Source: Rhizopus arrhizus
Lineage: Eukaryota > Mucoromycota > Mucoromycetes > Mucorales > Rhizopodaceae
Assembly (NCBI GenBank): GCA_024220505.1
Contig: JAKZZE010000016.1
Coordinates: 1,116,001 to 1,180,000, forward strand
Direction of reading: 5' to 3'
Length of the DNA: 64,000 nt
Shown: one piece after another, positions 1-11,060 of the stretch
Layout of the letters: every line of letters starts with the position of its first letter
Numbering within the stretch: position 1 is the stretch's first letter
Notes under the pieces: generated by a model
What the model was told of the DNA's origin: nothing
The model's input: the letters and a program-made list of their open reading frames with translations, nothing else
Databases searched by the model: none
Made by a program: the position numbers and the translations under genes

Positions 1-1456
1 TTTTTTGCATGATGACGATTTTCAATATTGGTACGAAGTGACCAAGCACCAAGATCTTCAAGACCAAAAGAAAAATCACGTTGAAGATTTGTATTGTAAC
101 GAGCAGGAAATGCTGTTGAGCATTTATTACAAGGTACAGTTGCATTGAATGAAGTAAACCCACTAACCTTTCGGCTAGCAGGAATATCACAAGCAATCAA
201 AAACAGAGCAGCACGAACTTTGACAGGAGCATTGGGAGAATCAGCTGTACATGTGAAGAAGTCACCATAATAGAGATCCTTTAGCTCCTTCACCAAAACT
301 TGCAAATAGTTGTTGATTTGCATGTCTTTAGGCTCTTTGGGTCCAGGAATAACACAAACCAAGATGATATTTTCTTTTTTGTATCTGATGGATCTTGGAA
401 GATTGTTTATCGTCAAGTAAACAGCACCAACAGAGTACACGGTTCTTTTTGAAGATTGAAACCAATCGACATTCAAAGTGAACAGAAGAGATCTAGCTTG
501 ACTGGTAAATATATTACCATCTCTATCTTTGAATTCATTCCAAAATTGACCATCATAGATATCGTACATAGTGTTGTTATGACGAGTACGATAGCGCCAT
601 GCTTCAATTGCTGATTCAAAGCCTGGTCGTGAGAACATCACTGTCAAAGCGTACTTGATCGAATTGAATGCCGAGACCTTGTTAGCGTACATCTTGCTTG
701 CACCAATATTCACAGATTGAAAGAGCTGTGCATTGCAAATGCCTTGGAATTCGGAAAAAGTACACCTTGAGTCACAATGAATTGCTTCAGGTTCATATAG
801 TGTGTGGCATTCAGGGCAGACAACAAGGCGAAACATACCTTTATAGGTATAATCGATTCCAACAGCATTTCGAAGAGTATCCAACTTGGCAGGAAAGATT
901 GGTTCGTAATTCAAGAGGATAACAAGATCGTTAGCAAATTTCATTACTGTTTCCGCAGCATATTCAGAAATGAAAAACAGCTGGAAATAGGTCAAGAAAA
1001 TTGCTATAAAAGCAACAACATCATTTTGGAATCCTTCAAGTTTAACTAAAAGTTGACAAAGTAAGTATTTTATCTTTTACTAACACAATTTTAGAAGACG
1101 TTTACCTTTGGGCACATTAAATTCAACAACATCCATACAACTGGAGGCATCATCTTCACCATCGTCAGTGATTTGCCAATTAGAAAAGTCTTCATCACCA
1201 TCATTCTCAGAATCATTTTCACTTGACGGAATCACTTCATTATTGGCATTAACTTCTGGAGTTGCCTCTGATTCACCTGTTTATATATGATGCGTTAGCA
1301 AAAGAATTATTTTAATGTAAGTAACAAACCTTTAACAGCTTCTTTTTTTCTATGGCGAGCAAGAGTCCATTGCGTAACAACTTGGTACTTGCCTACTTCT
1401 CCTCCAGAGCATTGGGTACAGTAACAATGGAATTTGTATGGGCTTGAAGAGTACAT
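1..1456 (-). CDS. Tnp2-family (CACTA/Plavaka-like) transposase, 5' part of a spliced gene, runs off the left edge
   Basis: The minus strand reads as three exons: 1456-1330, 1276-1106 and 1045 to beyond position 1. The introns (1277-1329, 53 nt; 1046-1105, 60 nt) have GT donors and AG acceptors and the frame is kept across both. The start ATG is at 1456-1454. Exon 1 has a Cys-rich start (CYCTQC) typical of this protein group. Exon 2 is acidic and Ser-rich. Exon 3 has a likely membrane-like hydrophobic stretch, a CPEC..C zinc-type motif, and then the conserved Tnp2 stretch with NVDWFQ, GAVYLTINNLPR and VIPGPKEPKD, followed by CDIPASRKVSGF and CNKC. Proteins of this kind are transposases or domesticated relatives in Mucoromycota (established knowledge of the family, not searched here). 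No stop is seen up to the edge. The CACTA-like elements further right lack a transposase, so this type of protein is a candidate partner (inference). Confidence 0.8.
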
Positions 1457-3560
1457 TATAAATACAATAAAGAATGTGTGTTACTAGATATATACTGTTT
1501 GATTAATAGCAACAATTGATGTTATTTATACTTTTTGAATATACAAATTTTTACCGTTATTTCAATTCATCGGCTAAAAATAATAATACAAGGAGGATGG
1601 GAAGATGCAGGAAAGATAATGGATAAATATGACATGTTGTCTTCTTGACGAATCAATCAAGAATGGTGTGAATTGTTCATTGATTTAACAATATTTATCA
1701 AATAGGATTACATTGATCTGCTATCCTTAAAAACAGGTTCCGATATGGTTCTTTAAATACCGATATGAACAATACATCAAAGACGATCATTGCAGAAGTC
1801 TCATATTTATTTATAGAGATATGGTTTTACTATGATTCAGTAGTATTAAATTTATCTATGAGTATTTGCTTTTTGTATAAATACAACAAAAACTTTTATA
1901 CAATTGATATGTCGCTTTATGAACTCCTTATATACAGCTTCAAAATCAAACAATAAGAACCTTTAATACTCAGTTTGAAGTTCCAGAGGAAGAACAAGTT
2001 TCAATTGATGTTGTTATGTTACCGACATTATACAAGTGCCGCTAAACAAGAATAAATTTTTCATCAAGTAAAATCAATTCAACTTTTGTGTTAAGATATT
2101 TGAATCTTTTCCCATCATATTCAGTATTATATTGATTGACTTACATAAGTGCACTACTTTACAAAAAAAAATGATGGAGTTTAGTTAAGTGTACTGCGGT
2201 AATCCAAAAAAAAAAAAGAAAAAAAAAAAGGCAAAGTAATGATATTCTTAATCAAAGATAGGACAAAAAACTCATTAATAAAGGCATATATATTGAATAA
2301 TAAATTGTAATTAGCACACAAAGGCAAATGAATTAAAACATCTGCAGTTGACGTCTCAGCTAGATTTTTTTTTTTTCAAAGTACTTAATCAAAAAAAAAA
2401 TTTCCAATTTCAGTGCAATTTCTAAAACCGCTTTTTATAACCCAAAGTAAATCTCTGTATGCCCTATAAATAAAACGAAGGTCCTGTAAGTAGGTTTGTT
2501 CAACTTAAGACAATTTGTAAAAGTAAGTATTCTTTTGCAATGTCACTTTAACATTCTTTTTTTTTAACATGCACGTAATTCCAACATTGCTTTTTTCACA
2601 TGCAAGTAATTCCGACATTGCAATTGTCTAATTTCAACATTACTTTTTCTTTTTTTCTAAATCTATCAAATGTTCTATTTTATTTCATTAACAATAACTC
2701 TTTCTTATAGTCTCTGTTATAAGGAATCTCAAGACATGTAAATTCACTTGATGTTAATATTGTTGTTTCTTTTTGCAATTAAAAATAAAAATGATTACCA
2801 AACCCATACCCTTCTATTTTCTGCTTAGCTTTAGTCCTTTAAACATTGCACTATCATCTTTGATAGATGCTATTTTCCTTACGGTCAAAAAAAGAAATAC
2901 CATTTTCTTTTTTCTTTTTTCTTTTTTTTTTTCCTTTTTCCTTGTTCATTTTTGTTTCTAGCTTTTATCTTTTATTTAACGTTTATATTTATTACTTCCC
3001 TATAGACCATTCTTTTATTTCAATTGTAAATAATTAATTTTACACTTCGTTGGATAAAAGCATTGAACTCATGTTCCCTTTCACAATTTAAGCAATATTG
3101 CTCTCTATCTTCTCATTATAAACGTACAATTTTTTTTTGGGTAGATATACTAAGTACTCTCTTTTTTTTTTGCAGTATAGCAAATCGAGTATGCTTTGCA
3201 AGAGGACGTCGCAACTCAAGCAGTTAAATTTCCGAGCTTACAGTCCAATGGATTTACGTTATTGACCTTTGTTGAAATTAAAAAATCATACACTGAATTT
3301 GAAAACTTTTCATTTTCCCAATTTATAAGTTTGCATGGATTCATGTAGTACAAAAGAGACAAAAATTTTTTTACAAGAAATACAATTTCTTTTTATTCAA
3401 TATACAGATTATAAACATATATATATCGTTATAGATATAACATATGTTTTTTTCTAGGTTTTTTTTGATACAAATATTATATATCTATCCTGCAAATTCA
3501 AATTTGTATTATTTTATTCGAAGTTCAACTGTTAAAACACCCGAAGTATAATAATTTAGA
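1457..3560. other. AT-rich intergenic stretch, no supported gene
   Basis: About 2.1 kb of AT-rich DNA with many A and T runs. A small reading frame at 2773-2961 is low-complexity (Phe and Ser from T-runs) and is not supported. There is a good donor-like GTAAGT near 2523 and a pyrimidine-rich acceptor-like TGCAG near 3174, but no coding exon joins them convincingly. No terminal inverted repeat that would close an element around the Tnp2 gene was found. Confidence 0.5.
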
Positions 3561-3564
3561 ATAT

Positions 3565-3636
3565 AGGGATTGGGTGCAGTGCAGAGGACACTCAACCCAT
3601 ACGGTAGCGCCTTAACCACTACGACAAACACCCACA
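3565..3636 (-). other. tRNA-like (SINE-like) sequence
   Basis: The minus strand holds a good box A (TAGTGGTTAAGGCG in context) and a weak box B-like GGTTGAGTGTCC, and the ends can pair (GGGTG with CACCC). The anticodon and T arms do not fold as a normal tRNA. It could be a degenerate tRNA gene or the head of a tRNA-derived SINE. It lies directly beside the old upstream flank of the tRNA-Asp gene, which LINE-T1 has pushed 5 kb away. Confidence 0.3.
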
Positions 3637-3638
3637 CC

Positions 3639-3654
3639 TTCTTCGGTAGTATAG
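3639..3654. repeat. Target site duplication of LINE-T1 (displaced tRNA-Asp 5' end)
   Basis: Sixteen bases identical to 8656-8671, the first 15 nt of tRNA-Asp plus one upstream base. This copy is an orphan tRNA 5' fragment at the LINE tail. Confidence 0.95.
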
Positions 3655-3916
3655 ACGAAGATTTTTATTAATATATATAAGGAGTATATTGACAAGCGAT
3701 AAATATCATGATAGTCATACTCAAGAAACAAAAAGAAAAGACAAGAGGCAAAAAACACTCGCAGAGCACACAAGAGCGAAAAAAAGGAAAGAGAAAGGCC
3801 AATGGAAACGCTAACTACTGAGCAACTCGTCAACACCATGGTCTCCTCCGCATCGTGCACTAAAATGGTTTGGCAGTGGGAGGTAGAAGCCAGAGGGTGG
3901 ATCAGAGCGCTTGTCA

Positions 3917-6900
3917 TTATGGAACAGCAGCAGCAGAGGACTTGTCAATCCAGACTTGACCTGGCAGAGAAGACGAGTTGTACTCGATGTCAGGATGACA
4001 GATCTTGTCAAAGTGACAGAGGATCTGACAAAGAGCGGACCAGAAAGGCGGACACCGAGCAGAAGCAGAGACAGGAAGCAAGTTCAAGACATAGTCTATG
4101 TGGTGACCCACATAGTCAGGCGGCGGAACAGGCAAGCAGCACCAGAGAGCAGAAGGAACCAAGGTACAGACCATAAGGTGCGAGCGAGAAGTATCGCCAA
4201 GACCACAAGAACAGGGAGCAGGCTTGCCTGGGATCCAACCCATGCGCCATCTGATGAGACGAGACCGGTCAGCACGGGAGGCAGGCAAGTAGAGGATGGG
4301 ATCCACCCGAAGAACAGGACGACAAGCGCGGATCAGAACCTGGGGAGTGGACTGTAAAAAGCTTTGAAATTGATCTTGACGATACCTTCGCAACCAAGAA
4401 GCAAGACAAGAAGAAGAGATAGGAGCATCCGAAGGGTAATCAAGAACGATTTGCCGCTTACGGAGCTGTGTCAGCAATGAAGACGAGACAGAAGAAGACA
4501 GCAGAGACAAGAGACAGTCATCAGGAAGGCCATTGAACCGAAGGCAGAACTTCAGAACCAAGGTATCAGCTCTAAAAGTCATTGATGGCAAGTTGGTAAT
4601 GTGCCGAAGCACCACAGTCGAAGCAGTTCGGTGACCACCGACAAGCATTCGTAGACACCGATCTTGAGCACGGTTAAGCTCTTCACCGTCCTTTCTTGTA
4701 AGTCGAGCAATAGCTAGGCCATACTCGAGCTTAGGACGGATGAAGGCAGCAAAGAGACGAGAAGAAAGAAGCAGAGTAAAGCCTTGACGGTTAAGACCCA
4801 TAGAGTGAAGTTGAGCCATAGCCGCCAAGGTACTGGAAGAACGATGCTTTATCATGGCAGACACCGAGATACCTTTACCATCAAAAGGTACACCAAGATA
4901 AGTAAACTCTTCAGCAGTAGGAAGGTCTTGATCATATAGAGACATTCGAATATACCGACTTGATGTAGAGGCAGGTGCATTCAGAACAGCACATTTGGGT
5001 GGACTCCACTTGTAACCAAGAGTCAGAGAATGGATCTGCGCTAGGTCCAGCATATGCCGAACTTCGCTAGCAGACCCAACCAGCGCCACATCATCCGCAT
5101 ACAACAGACTGTTGATGGGTGTGGGCGTAGGAGACGAGGAAGACAAAGCAGCAGTACCAACCAAAGGACCAAAGGGAAGACCATCAGTGACCAGAGCACC
5201 AGGACCAGGAGTGCCAGAAGGAGACACCGATAACACCGAGGTGGTTGTTGCAGAAGCAGCAGAACGAAGCAGAGCTGGCAATGTGTTGACATAGATCGAG
5301 TACAGGTGAGGACTCAAGACAGAGCCCTGAAGGACACCTGTACTCGGCACAAACGGATCAGAGACATTGTTCTGCAACAACACAGACACCGAGACATCAT
5401 CAAACATGTCGGCCAACAAGGACACCAAGGACAGAGGAGCAGAAGAGGCGAGCATCGATTGCCATATGATACGACGATCGACTGTATCATAGGCTGACTT
5501 GATATCCAGAAAAGCGACCACAGGATAATGATTGTGTCGGCGTCGGTAAGAGTGCATTAGATCATGAAGACAGAGAGCTTGATCCAATGCACTACGCTGG
5601 TGACGGAAACCACCTTGAACTACATCGAGCGGAGGAGAGACATCTTCAACAAAGGGAAAGAGACACATCTCAAAGAGCTTGCGAACGATGGAGGTCAAGG
5701 AGATTGGACGATAGTTCCCTGGCGAGGTAGGATCACCCTTTTTGTGGATGGGGACCACCTGTGCTTGACGCCAGAGAGAAGGGGTATACGACCACTGGTA
5801 GCAGATACTAAAGAGCAAGGAGAGCAGTGGGGCCAGAACAGACTTGATGGGGAGGAGCATCTCCGTACGCAAGTGGTCAGGACCAGGAGCCTTACGCAGA
5901 GGGAGACGTCGCATCAGTGAACCCACACTGTCAGCAGAGAACGAGGGCATACCAGGGTCTTGACTATCGAGGTCAAAAGGCACCATACCAGAGACAGAGG
6001 GCAGAGGGTCAGGACGCCTTGACGGAAGACCGTCACCAGAGTAGACCGAGGCAAGGTGTTGACGCATCGCGTTCGCACCTGCAGCAGGGCCGTCAGGATG
6101 AGTAAACCCAACCTGTTGACGTCGTCGGTTCCGAATCACCTTCACCTTCGACATCGCACGAGCAAGTTCGCCACGGGCCAGAGAGTCACAGAAAGCACGC
6201 CAAGAGAGACGTTTGGCAGACTTGAGAGCAGAGCGGAAACGGACTTGAGCAACCTGATGTCGATCCCACCACAAGGCCTTGTCGATGCCAATGGCTCGAC
6301 GCCATTTGCGGTAGTGGTGTTCACGAACATCGGCGAGTTCTTGCAAGTGCGTATTCCAGAATGGCTTCCATTGGGAAGGTCGAGAAGAGCGAGAGCCAAC
6401 CGACTTGTTGAGTGCACTATAGATCGCCTCGTTCAGAGTGTCATTGAGAGCGTCTATAGGCGGAGCAGCAGAAGGAGGACTTGACTTCAGAGCTGTGAGC
6501 TGATCAACCAATGGAGAGACCAAGGACTGGAATGTGGCCACGTACAGACTACAGACATCGGGTTCCTTCAACCGAGAGAGGTTCCATAGCCGACGGGCAG
6601 AAGAAGAAGAAGAGAGAACGGGCTGCGATGGATAACCATCAGGGACTGCATAGTCAAAGGACAAGGACAACAGTTTGTGGTCAGAGCCAAGAGAGAGATC
6701 ACTATAGACTTGCATCCGAGGGGACCGAAGGACAGAGGTCATGTTGGTCAAGAAGTAGTCGATCATACTTTGCTTGACTTGACCACCACGAAAGGACAAG
6801 AAAGTAGGCACCCCAGGAGCGAGAGTCGAGTTCAGAACAGAGAGACCATGTTCTTCACACCAGCGAAGCAGCACCGAACCTCGAGCATTGGCAACGGAAT

Positions 6901-7486
6901 CACCCGTTAGTGCACCAAGACGCGCGTTCAGATCACCACAGATGATCGTATCGTCTGTCAAGGGCAACGAAACCAACACAGAAGAGACCTCGTCGTTGGA
7001 CAAGGAAGGGGGCAAATACAGGCAGATGAGACGCAAGGAGCGACCCAACCGCAGACCCAGAGCATACTTGGTATGAACCGGGAACTGTACCACAGCCATC
7101 GGACACCGAGGAGACACCAGAGCAGAGACACCTTGAGAGCCACGATAGCTGTTGATCACAGGAGAGCCATACAGATTGAACTGGGTCCAAGAGGTACGGA
7201 TCCTGTGAGGCGGGAGCAACCAGGTTTCGGTGATGAAGACCAAGGAAAACGACTGGCAGTGACGAAGAAGATCTTCGGCTGTGGATTCTTGAAGCCCATT
7301 GGCATTCCACAAGCCGATTGTGAGCGGGATAAATGATGATGAGGATGACAAAGGAGAGGATGGACCATGGGAGCCATGAGAACCAGAGGAAACCAAAGGA
7401 GAGGAAGGAGATGACAGATCTGGGACCATACCAGATGTAGCAGAGACCGAGGATGCATTATAACGACAAGTATTACTACTCATCAT
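3917..7486 (-). CDS. LINE-T1 ORF2: apurinic-type endonuclease and reverse transcriptase
   Basis: A 1189-residue frame. The N-terminal third is an APE-type endonuclease: LWNANGLQ, ITETW, CGDLNARLG and GSDHK motifs in order. The central third is a reverse transcriptase: KAPGPDHL, VVPIHKKGDP, FLDIKSAYD, GVLQGSVLSP and LLYADD. About 50 Ser/Pro/Gly/Thr-rich residues are inserted between the GSVLSP and YADD motifs. The C-terminus has a CSC..H..C zinc-knuckle-like pattern and no RNase H. It would nick target DNA and prime reverse transcription of the element RNA. The ATG overlaps the stop of ORF1 (TAATG), suggesting termination-reinitiation. It is very close to ORF2 of LINE-T2, with differences concentrated in the segment after the RT. 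Confidence 0.95.
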   Translation of the reverse strand: MMSSNTCRYNASSVSATSGMVPDLSSPSSPLVSSGSHGSHGPSSPLSSSSSFIPLTIGLWNANGLQESTAEDLLRHCQSFSLVFITETWLLPPHRIRTSWTQFNLYGSPVINSYRGSQGVSALVSPRCPMAVVQFPVHTKYALGLRLGRSLRLICLYLPPSLSNDEVSSVLVSLPLTDDTIICGDLNARLGALTGDSVANARGSVLLRWCEEHGLSVLNSTLAPGVPTFLSFRGGQVKQSMIDYFLTNMTSVLRSPRMQVYSDLSLGSDHKLLSLSFDYAVPDGYPSQPVLSSSSSARRLWNLSRLKEPDVCSLYVATFQSLVSPLVDQLTALKSSPPSAAPPIDALNDTLNEAIYSALNKSVGSRSSRPSQWKPFWNTHLQELADVREHHYRKWRRAIGIDKALWWDRHQVAQVRFRSALKSAKRLSWRAFCDSLARGELARAMSKVKVIRNRRRQQVGFTHPDGPAAGANAMRQHLASVYSGDGLPSRRPDPLPSVSGMVPFDLDSQDPGMPSFSADSVGSLMRRLPLRKAPGPDHLRTEMLLPIKSVLAPLLSLLFSICYQWSYTPSLWRQAQVVPIHKKGDPTSPGNYRPISLTSIVRKLFEMCLFPFVEDVSPPLDVVQGGFRHQRSALDQALCLHDLMHSYRRRHNHYPVVAFLDIKSAYDTVDRRIIWQSMLASSAPLSLVSLLADMFDDVSVSVLLQNNVSDPFVPSTGVLQGSVLSPHLYSIYVNTLPALLRSAASATTTSVLSVSPSGTPGPGALVTDGLPFGPLVGTAALSSSSPTPTPINSLLYADDVALVGSASEVRHMLDLAQIHSLTLGYKWSPPKCAVLNAPASTSSRYIRMSLYDQDLPTAEEFTYLGVPFDGKGISVSAMIKHRSSSTLAAMAQLHSMGLNRQGFTLLLSSRLFAAFIRPKLEYGLAIARLTRKDGEELNRAQDRCLRMLVGGHRTASTVVLRHITNLPSMTFRADTLVLKFCLRFNGLPDDCLLSLLSSSVSSSLLTQLRKRQIVLDYPSDAPISSSCLASWLRRYRQDQFQSFLQSTPQVLIRACRPVLRVDPILYLPASRADRSRLIRWRMGWIPGKPAPCSCGLGDTSRSHLMVCTLVPSALWCCLPVPPPDYVGHHIDYVLNLLPVSASARCPPFWSALCQILCHFDKICHPDIEYNSSSLPGQVWIDKSSAAAVP

Positions 7487-8457
7487 TATAATGATCCAAA
7501 GCTTGAACGAGAGGCAGGACGGTCTTGATCATACTGATCCAGAAGCATTTCATCGTCGGGTTGGTCACGATGGCGAGGGAAAGCAGGACGATCTTGCTTG
7601 GCAGCCAAAACATCAGAAACAGCTTCGTCAGACACCATGGCATTGGCCAAAAAGAAACGAGAGACAGCAACAGCAACAGGATAGCGCAAGCGCTCAAGGG
7701 TACGAAGACAGCGTTCATTGGATATATAGGCCATCTTTTCTTGACGTACCTCAAGAGACGCAGAAGCAAAAGCAGGGTCGGCAACGTTGTCAGGATCCAA
7801 GGGATCGAACTGATCAAGGATCTTGATCTTTGCTTTCTCAAGCAAAGAGACGAGAGCAGGCTTGTATTGAAGGTGAACAAGCAGACCAACAACGGAGTGA
7901 GCGGGGAAAGAAACATCCAACACCCGCCAGGTATCAACACCCAAGCGACCAAGACGACGACGAGCTTCAGTGTAAGTCATCTTACGGGATCGAGGTATAT
8001 AAATATATTCAAAGCCTTGCTCACCAGTAACAGGCTGAAAACCACGAGCAGCAGCGGCACGGCGACGGAGTTTGTTCTTGGAACCACGAGAAGCAACAGT
8101 AGCCCAAGAAGAGGCAGCAGTACCCAAGGAGGGCGAAGAAACGGTCTCTTTAGCACCATTTGGGGCACCAGGAGAAGAAGCAGCGGCATTTGAACTTGGG
8201 GTGTCCATAGGGGCCCCGGCGGTTTGTGCGGCTAATTGAGCACGCAAAGAATCAATTTCATTGGCCTGATTCTTGGTCAGTTCCAACAAGCGAGCGTTTT
8301 CAAGCTGGAGTTGCTCTAAGGCACTCAAGCGGGCAGTAAGATCTTGGTAAGCAGCAGCCAAGGACTGGAGTGTGACGTCAGCATTTGAATTTGCTGAGTT
8401 AGAGGAGGCGGCGGCGTTGGGGATCCTTGAACCCAAGTTTTTTCTTAAGGGTCCCAT
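7486..8457 (-). CDS. LINE-T1 ORF1: coiled-coil, nucleic-acid-binding-type protein
   Basis: A 323-residue frame upstream of ORF2. Residues about 30-80 have heptad-like Leu spacing (coiled coil), then an Ala/Ser/Pro linker, then a very basic KNKLRRRAAAARGF segment, then a compact domain with GFEYIYIPRSR and YTEARRRLGRLGVDTWRVLDV. Such ORF1 proteins bind the element RNA (family knowledge). The start ATG at 8457 is near a 200-nt leader that begins at the tRNA junction. It differs from the LINE-T2 ORF1 much more than the two ORF2 proteins differ from each other. Confidence 0.85.
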   Translation of the reverse strand: MGPLRKNLGSRIPNAAASSNSANSNADVTLQSLAAAYQDLTARLSALEQLQLENARLLELTKNQANEIDSLRAQLAAQTAGAPMDTPSSNAAASSPGAPNGAKETVSSPSLGTAASSWATVASRGSKNKLRRRAAAARGFQPVTGEQGFEYIYIPRSRKMTYTEARRRLGRLGVDTWRVLDVSFPAHSVVGLLVHLQYKPALVSLLEKAKIKILDQFDPLDPDNVADPAFASASLEVRQEKMAYISNERCLRTLERLRYPVAVAVSRFFLANAMVSDEAVSDVLAAKQDRPAFPRHRDQPDDEMLLDQYDQDRPASRSSFGSL

Positions 8458-8656
8458 ATTCTTTGTTAAACTTGAAACTGGAAAAAAGCGATGTAAACTT
8501 GACGTATTCGAAAAATTAAAGAAACCAAAAGGTGTATTTTTGAAAGATGAATCGAATGGTGCAAAAATTGGAGATGGATGGCTTGATTTGGTGGAGTTAT
8601 CGGCTTTTTTGAAAAATAAACAAGTTTACCTTTTTAACCAAAAGCGAAAGAAAAGT

Positions 8657-8728
8657 TCTTCGGTAGTATAGTGGTGAGTATCCCCGCCTGTCACGCGGGA
8701 GACCGGGGTTCAATTCCCCGCCGGAGAG
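8657..8728 (+). tRNA. tRNA-Asp (anticodon GTC)
   Basis: A 72-nt cloverleaf: acceptor TCTTCGG pairs with CCGGAGA (one T-G), box A TAGTATAGTGG, anticodon stem CCCGC/GCGGG at 8683-8687/8695-8699 with GTC at 8690-8692, and box B GGTTCAATTCC. No intron and no encoded CCA. A TTTT run at 8751-8754 is a likely Pol III terminator. The first 15 nt are the target duplication made by LINE-T1, so the gene survived the insertion but lost its native upstream flank. Confidence 0.97.
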
Positions 8729-8828
8729 TAATTCCCATAATCGTCACGTATTTTGATCATAATTTTGGTATGTTTGTCGAAGCAAGTTATTGTAGCATAA
8801 ATGATGAAATTTTGGATCTGAAGAACGT

Positions 8829-9439
8829 TGTAACACACAAGAATAAAACGGCGGAATTTAAATCGTTGCAGTTTACAATGTAACAAACAAGAATGAAACG
8901 TCGGAATTTAAATCGTTGCAGTTTATAACGAACGCCTTGCAGTTTACAACAACCACCTTACACTATACAACAACCGCCTCTTATGTTATAACAACCATTC
9001 AAAATACCAAAAACAGAACAAAATCATAAAACCCAAAAACATATAAATAACCTCACATAATAATCTCAAAAAATATTACTTCACTTCTAACTTCCTAACT
9101 TCTCTCTTATTTATTTTTACTTTTTCTTTTTATCAAATAAATATTCTTTTAAAGAGGCAAACTATCTCTTATTTTATTTAACATCAAGAACAAGAAGTCC
9201 CTTGAAGCTATTATACTTCATTGTAAATCCCCTTTTTTATTTTACTTTATCTTTTTATTTTTATTCTACCTTAACTAAAACAGTTTGATCTACTTTATAA
9301 GATCTGGTGGTCACTATAACAAGCGAATCAAACCAAATCCAACTCATATAAAAACAATTATTATATCAATTACAACTTAAATCTGTTTATTTAAACCTCA
9401 ACTCAACACACTCAAACGAACTAGTAAAAATTTATTACA
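8829..9439 (+). repeat. Solo LTR, family LTR-A, 100 bp downstream of tRNA-Asp
   Basis: Starts TGTAACACAC and ends TTTATTACA, with a 4-bp duplication ACGT at 8825-8828 and 9440-9443. It matches, in inverse orientation, the solo LTR at 57466-58029. A 50-bp stretch at its start is duplicated in tandem (8829-8878 and 8879 onward), which explains its extra length. It contains a CATATAAATA box and the recurrent TGGTGGTCACT motif at 9305-9315. No internal retrotransposon genes remain. Confidence 0.85.
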
Positions 9440-9494
9440 ACGTCATACCTTTTGTTCCACTTTTGTTGTTGTAACACCACTACGGCGCAAAGAA

Positions 9495-9568
9495 TCCTGC
9501 TTGAAGGATACGAATACTGCTTGAAGGATACGAATACTGCTTGAAGGATACGAATACTGCTTGAAGCA
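9495..9568 (+). repeat. 20-bp subterminal tandem repeat of the CACTA-like element
   Basis: The unit GAATACTGCTTGAAGGATAC is repeated about 3.5 times next to the left inverted repeat. Subterminal arrays of this kind are usual transposase-binding regions in CACTA elements (family knowledge). Copy B has essentially one unit at the matching end (near 35500-35520). Confidence 0.8.
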
Positions 9569-11028
9569 TTTTTTTACAGTGCTACTGGTGTATTTTTGAG
9601 TTTATTTTTTGGTTGTTCTCCGCATTTTTTTTTAAAATGCTCCATTCATTTTTATCGCTCCACCTTTTTTTTTTTTGCAGGTAAATATTGAAATGGGCTG
9701 GATCTACTTGGCAAAATCACTTTTTAAACTATATAAAACCTGAGTTTTGCTGTTAAAAGACGTAACGAACCGATATTACACAACTTGCATTTTCTGCATT
9801 ATGATTGTAATGGTCGTAAAAAAAGATTCCTTTTCATTAGTTTTTTTAAGCAATTACAAAGAAAGTAGATTGTGTACAATTTTTTATTTTTTTAAAAAAA
9901 ACATTCTGCGACTCTCTTTTTTGTTTCTATCTTGAACTATATTTTATGGTTGTTTTTAGAATAGATAATTTGCAACAACAAAAAAAGAGACAACTTATAA
10001 CTCCATTACTGCCAAAAATGTAAAAAAAGAACAAAGCTTACGTTTTTTTAAGCCTCTGTCACTTGTCGTATCTTAAACCACCTCCACATCTTGTGCTCTA
10101 GCTGATATGTTTTTTAATGGAAACTTAAAATGTGAAAAAGAAGACATGTAAGCATTATGGCAAAGAGTCAGTAATGCACCTGTACCTTTAGTTCTATTTA
10201 TTTTAGCAAATTTAAACAAGATATGCTTTAATTGCTGTAACTTTTCTTTGTATCCAATTGTAGTACTGCTTCATTATACTTTTACTAGTCGAGTTACATT
10301 ACAAACTTTTTATGTTAATTGAACTGAGAGTAATTTGTCATAGTTGTGAATCTTTATTTTTTTGTATTAAATATGAAGGAATAAACTGAAGAATATAAAT
10401 GCGTAATAGATATAAAAAAGAGTTGTATAAACTATTATCAAATTCAGACCATATACAATAAAGTAATTTGTTTATAAATTACTTCTTCATTGGGTAAAAA
10501 TATTGATTTGAGTAGGTTGACCTTTGTTATTATACTTTTTCTCTGTTATAGTCAGTTTAATTGAAGCCAAAGGAATTCAATCTGTTTGACTACTAACAAT
10601 TGTTGTAATCATGAATTAAATAAACTGAATTTCAAAAATAATAATAATAAAAGAAAAAAAAAAAAAAAACGAGTTTGCAAATGCTCTGGGATGACGTCGT
10701 TATAACTTACAAGTGTTTCAAAAAGTACAAGAAACTTCCGATTGTACTTCTTTTCTTTCTTCATGTAATCCTGCTACGAAATTCTTACGGCTCGTAATTA
10801 TTTTTACTATTCTAAACACTTGCTAACAATTAAACTGTTATTATCTATCTTGTACCTTAATCTAGTTTTTACAATTATTTAACAAGAATTAGCTTTTTTT
10901 TAAGGTAAATAGTGATCGTTTGTTGATATACATTGCATCTAATGTATGTTTATAGTATATGAGCTACATTCCGTTTAGTCCTATGCTTTATGAAATATTT
11001 AGTAGAAAAAAAGTCTTTATTTGGTAGG

Positions 11029-11060
<32 letters not shown>

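Larger units (their letters stand above)
3655..8655 (-). mobile_element. LINE-T1: full-length non-LTR retrotransposon inserted at a tRNA-Asp gene
   Basis: The element is bounded by perfect 16-bp target duplications (TTCTTCGGTAGTATAG) at 3639-3654 and 8656-8671. The right-hand copy is position -1 to 15 of an intact tRNA-Asp gene. The 5' end (at 8655) starts CTTTTCTTTCGCTTTTGG, shared with LINE-T2 and LINE-T3. The 3' end has no poly(A) tail but ends AATAAAAATCTTCGT. It encodes ORF1 (coiled coil, basic) and ORF2 (endonuclease and reverse transcriptase) with a stop/start overlap. It is about 5.0 kb and both frames are open, so it may be active. The clade is not assigned; there is no RNase H domain. 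Confidence 0.95.

Noticed and set aside
2140..2215. GCACTACTTTAC as a possible CACTA end for the Tnp2 gene
   Set aside because: No match to CACTACGGCGCAAA beyond CACTAC and no partner end inside the window.
2773..2961. 62-codon frame MQLKIKMITK...
   Set aside because: Made mostly of T-run codons (Phe, Leu, Ser), no conserved feature, no context.
3802..7336. Many open frames antisense to LINE-T1 ORF2, up to about 150 codons
   Set aside because: They are shadows of a GC-richer coding strand; the same set appears antisense to LINE-T2.
8871..8930. Tandem 50-bp block as part of the tRNA-Asp locus
   Set aside because: It is a duplication of the LTR-A start, since the other LTR-A copy has it once.
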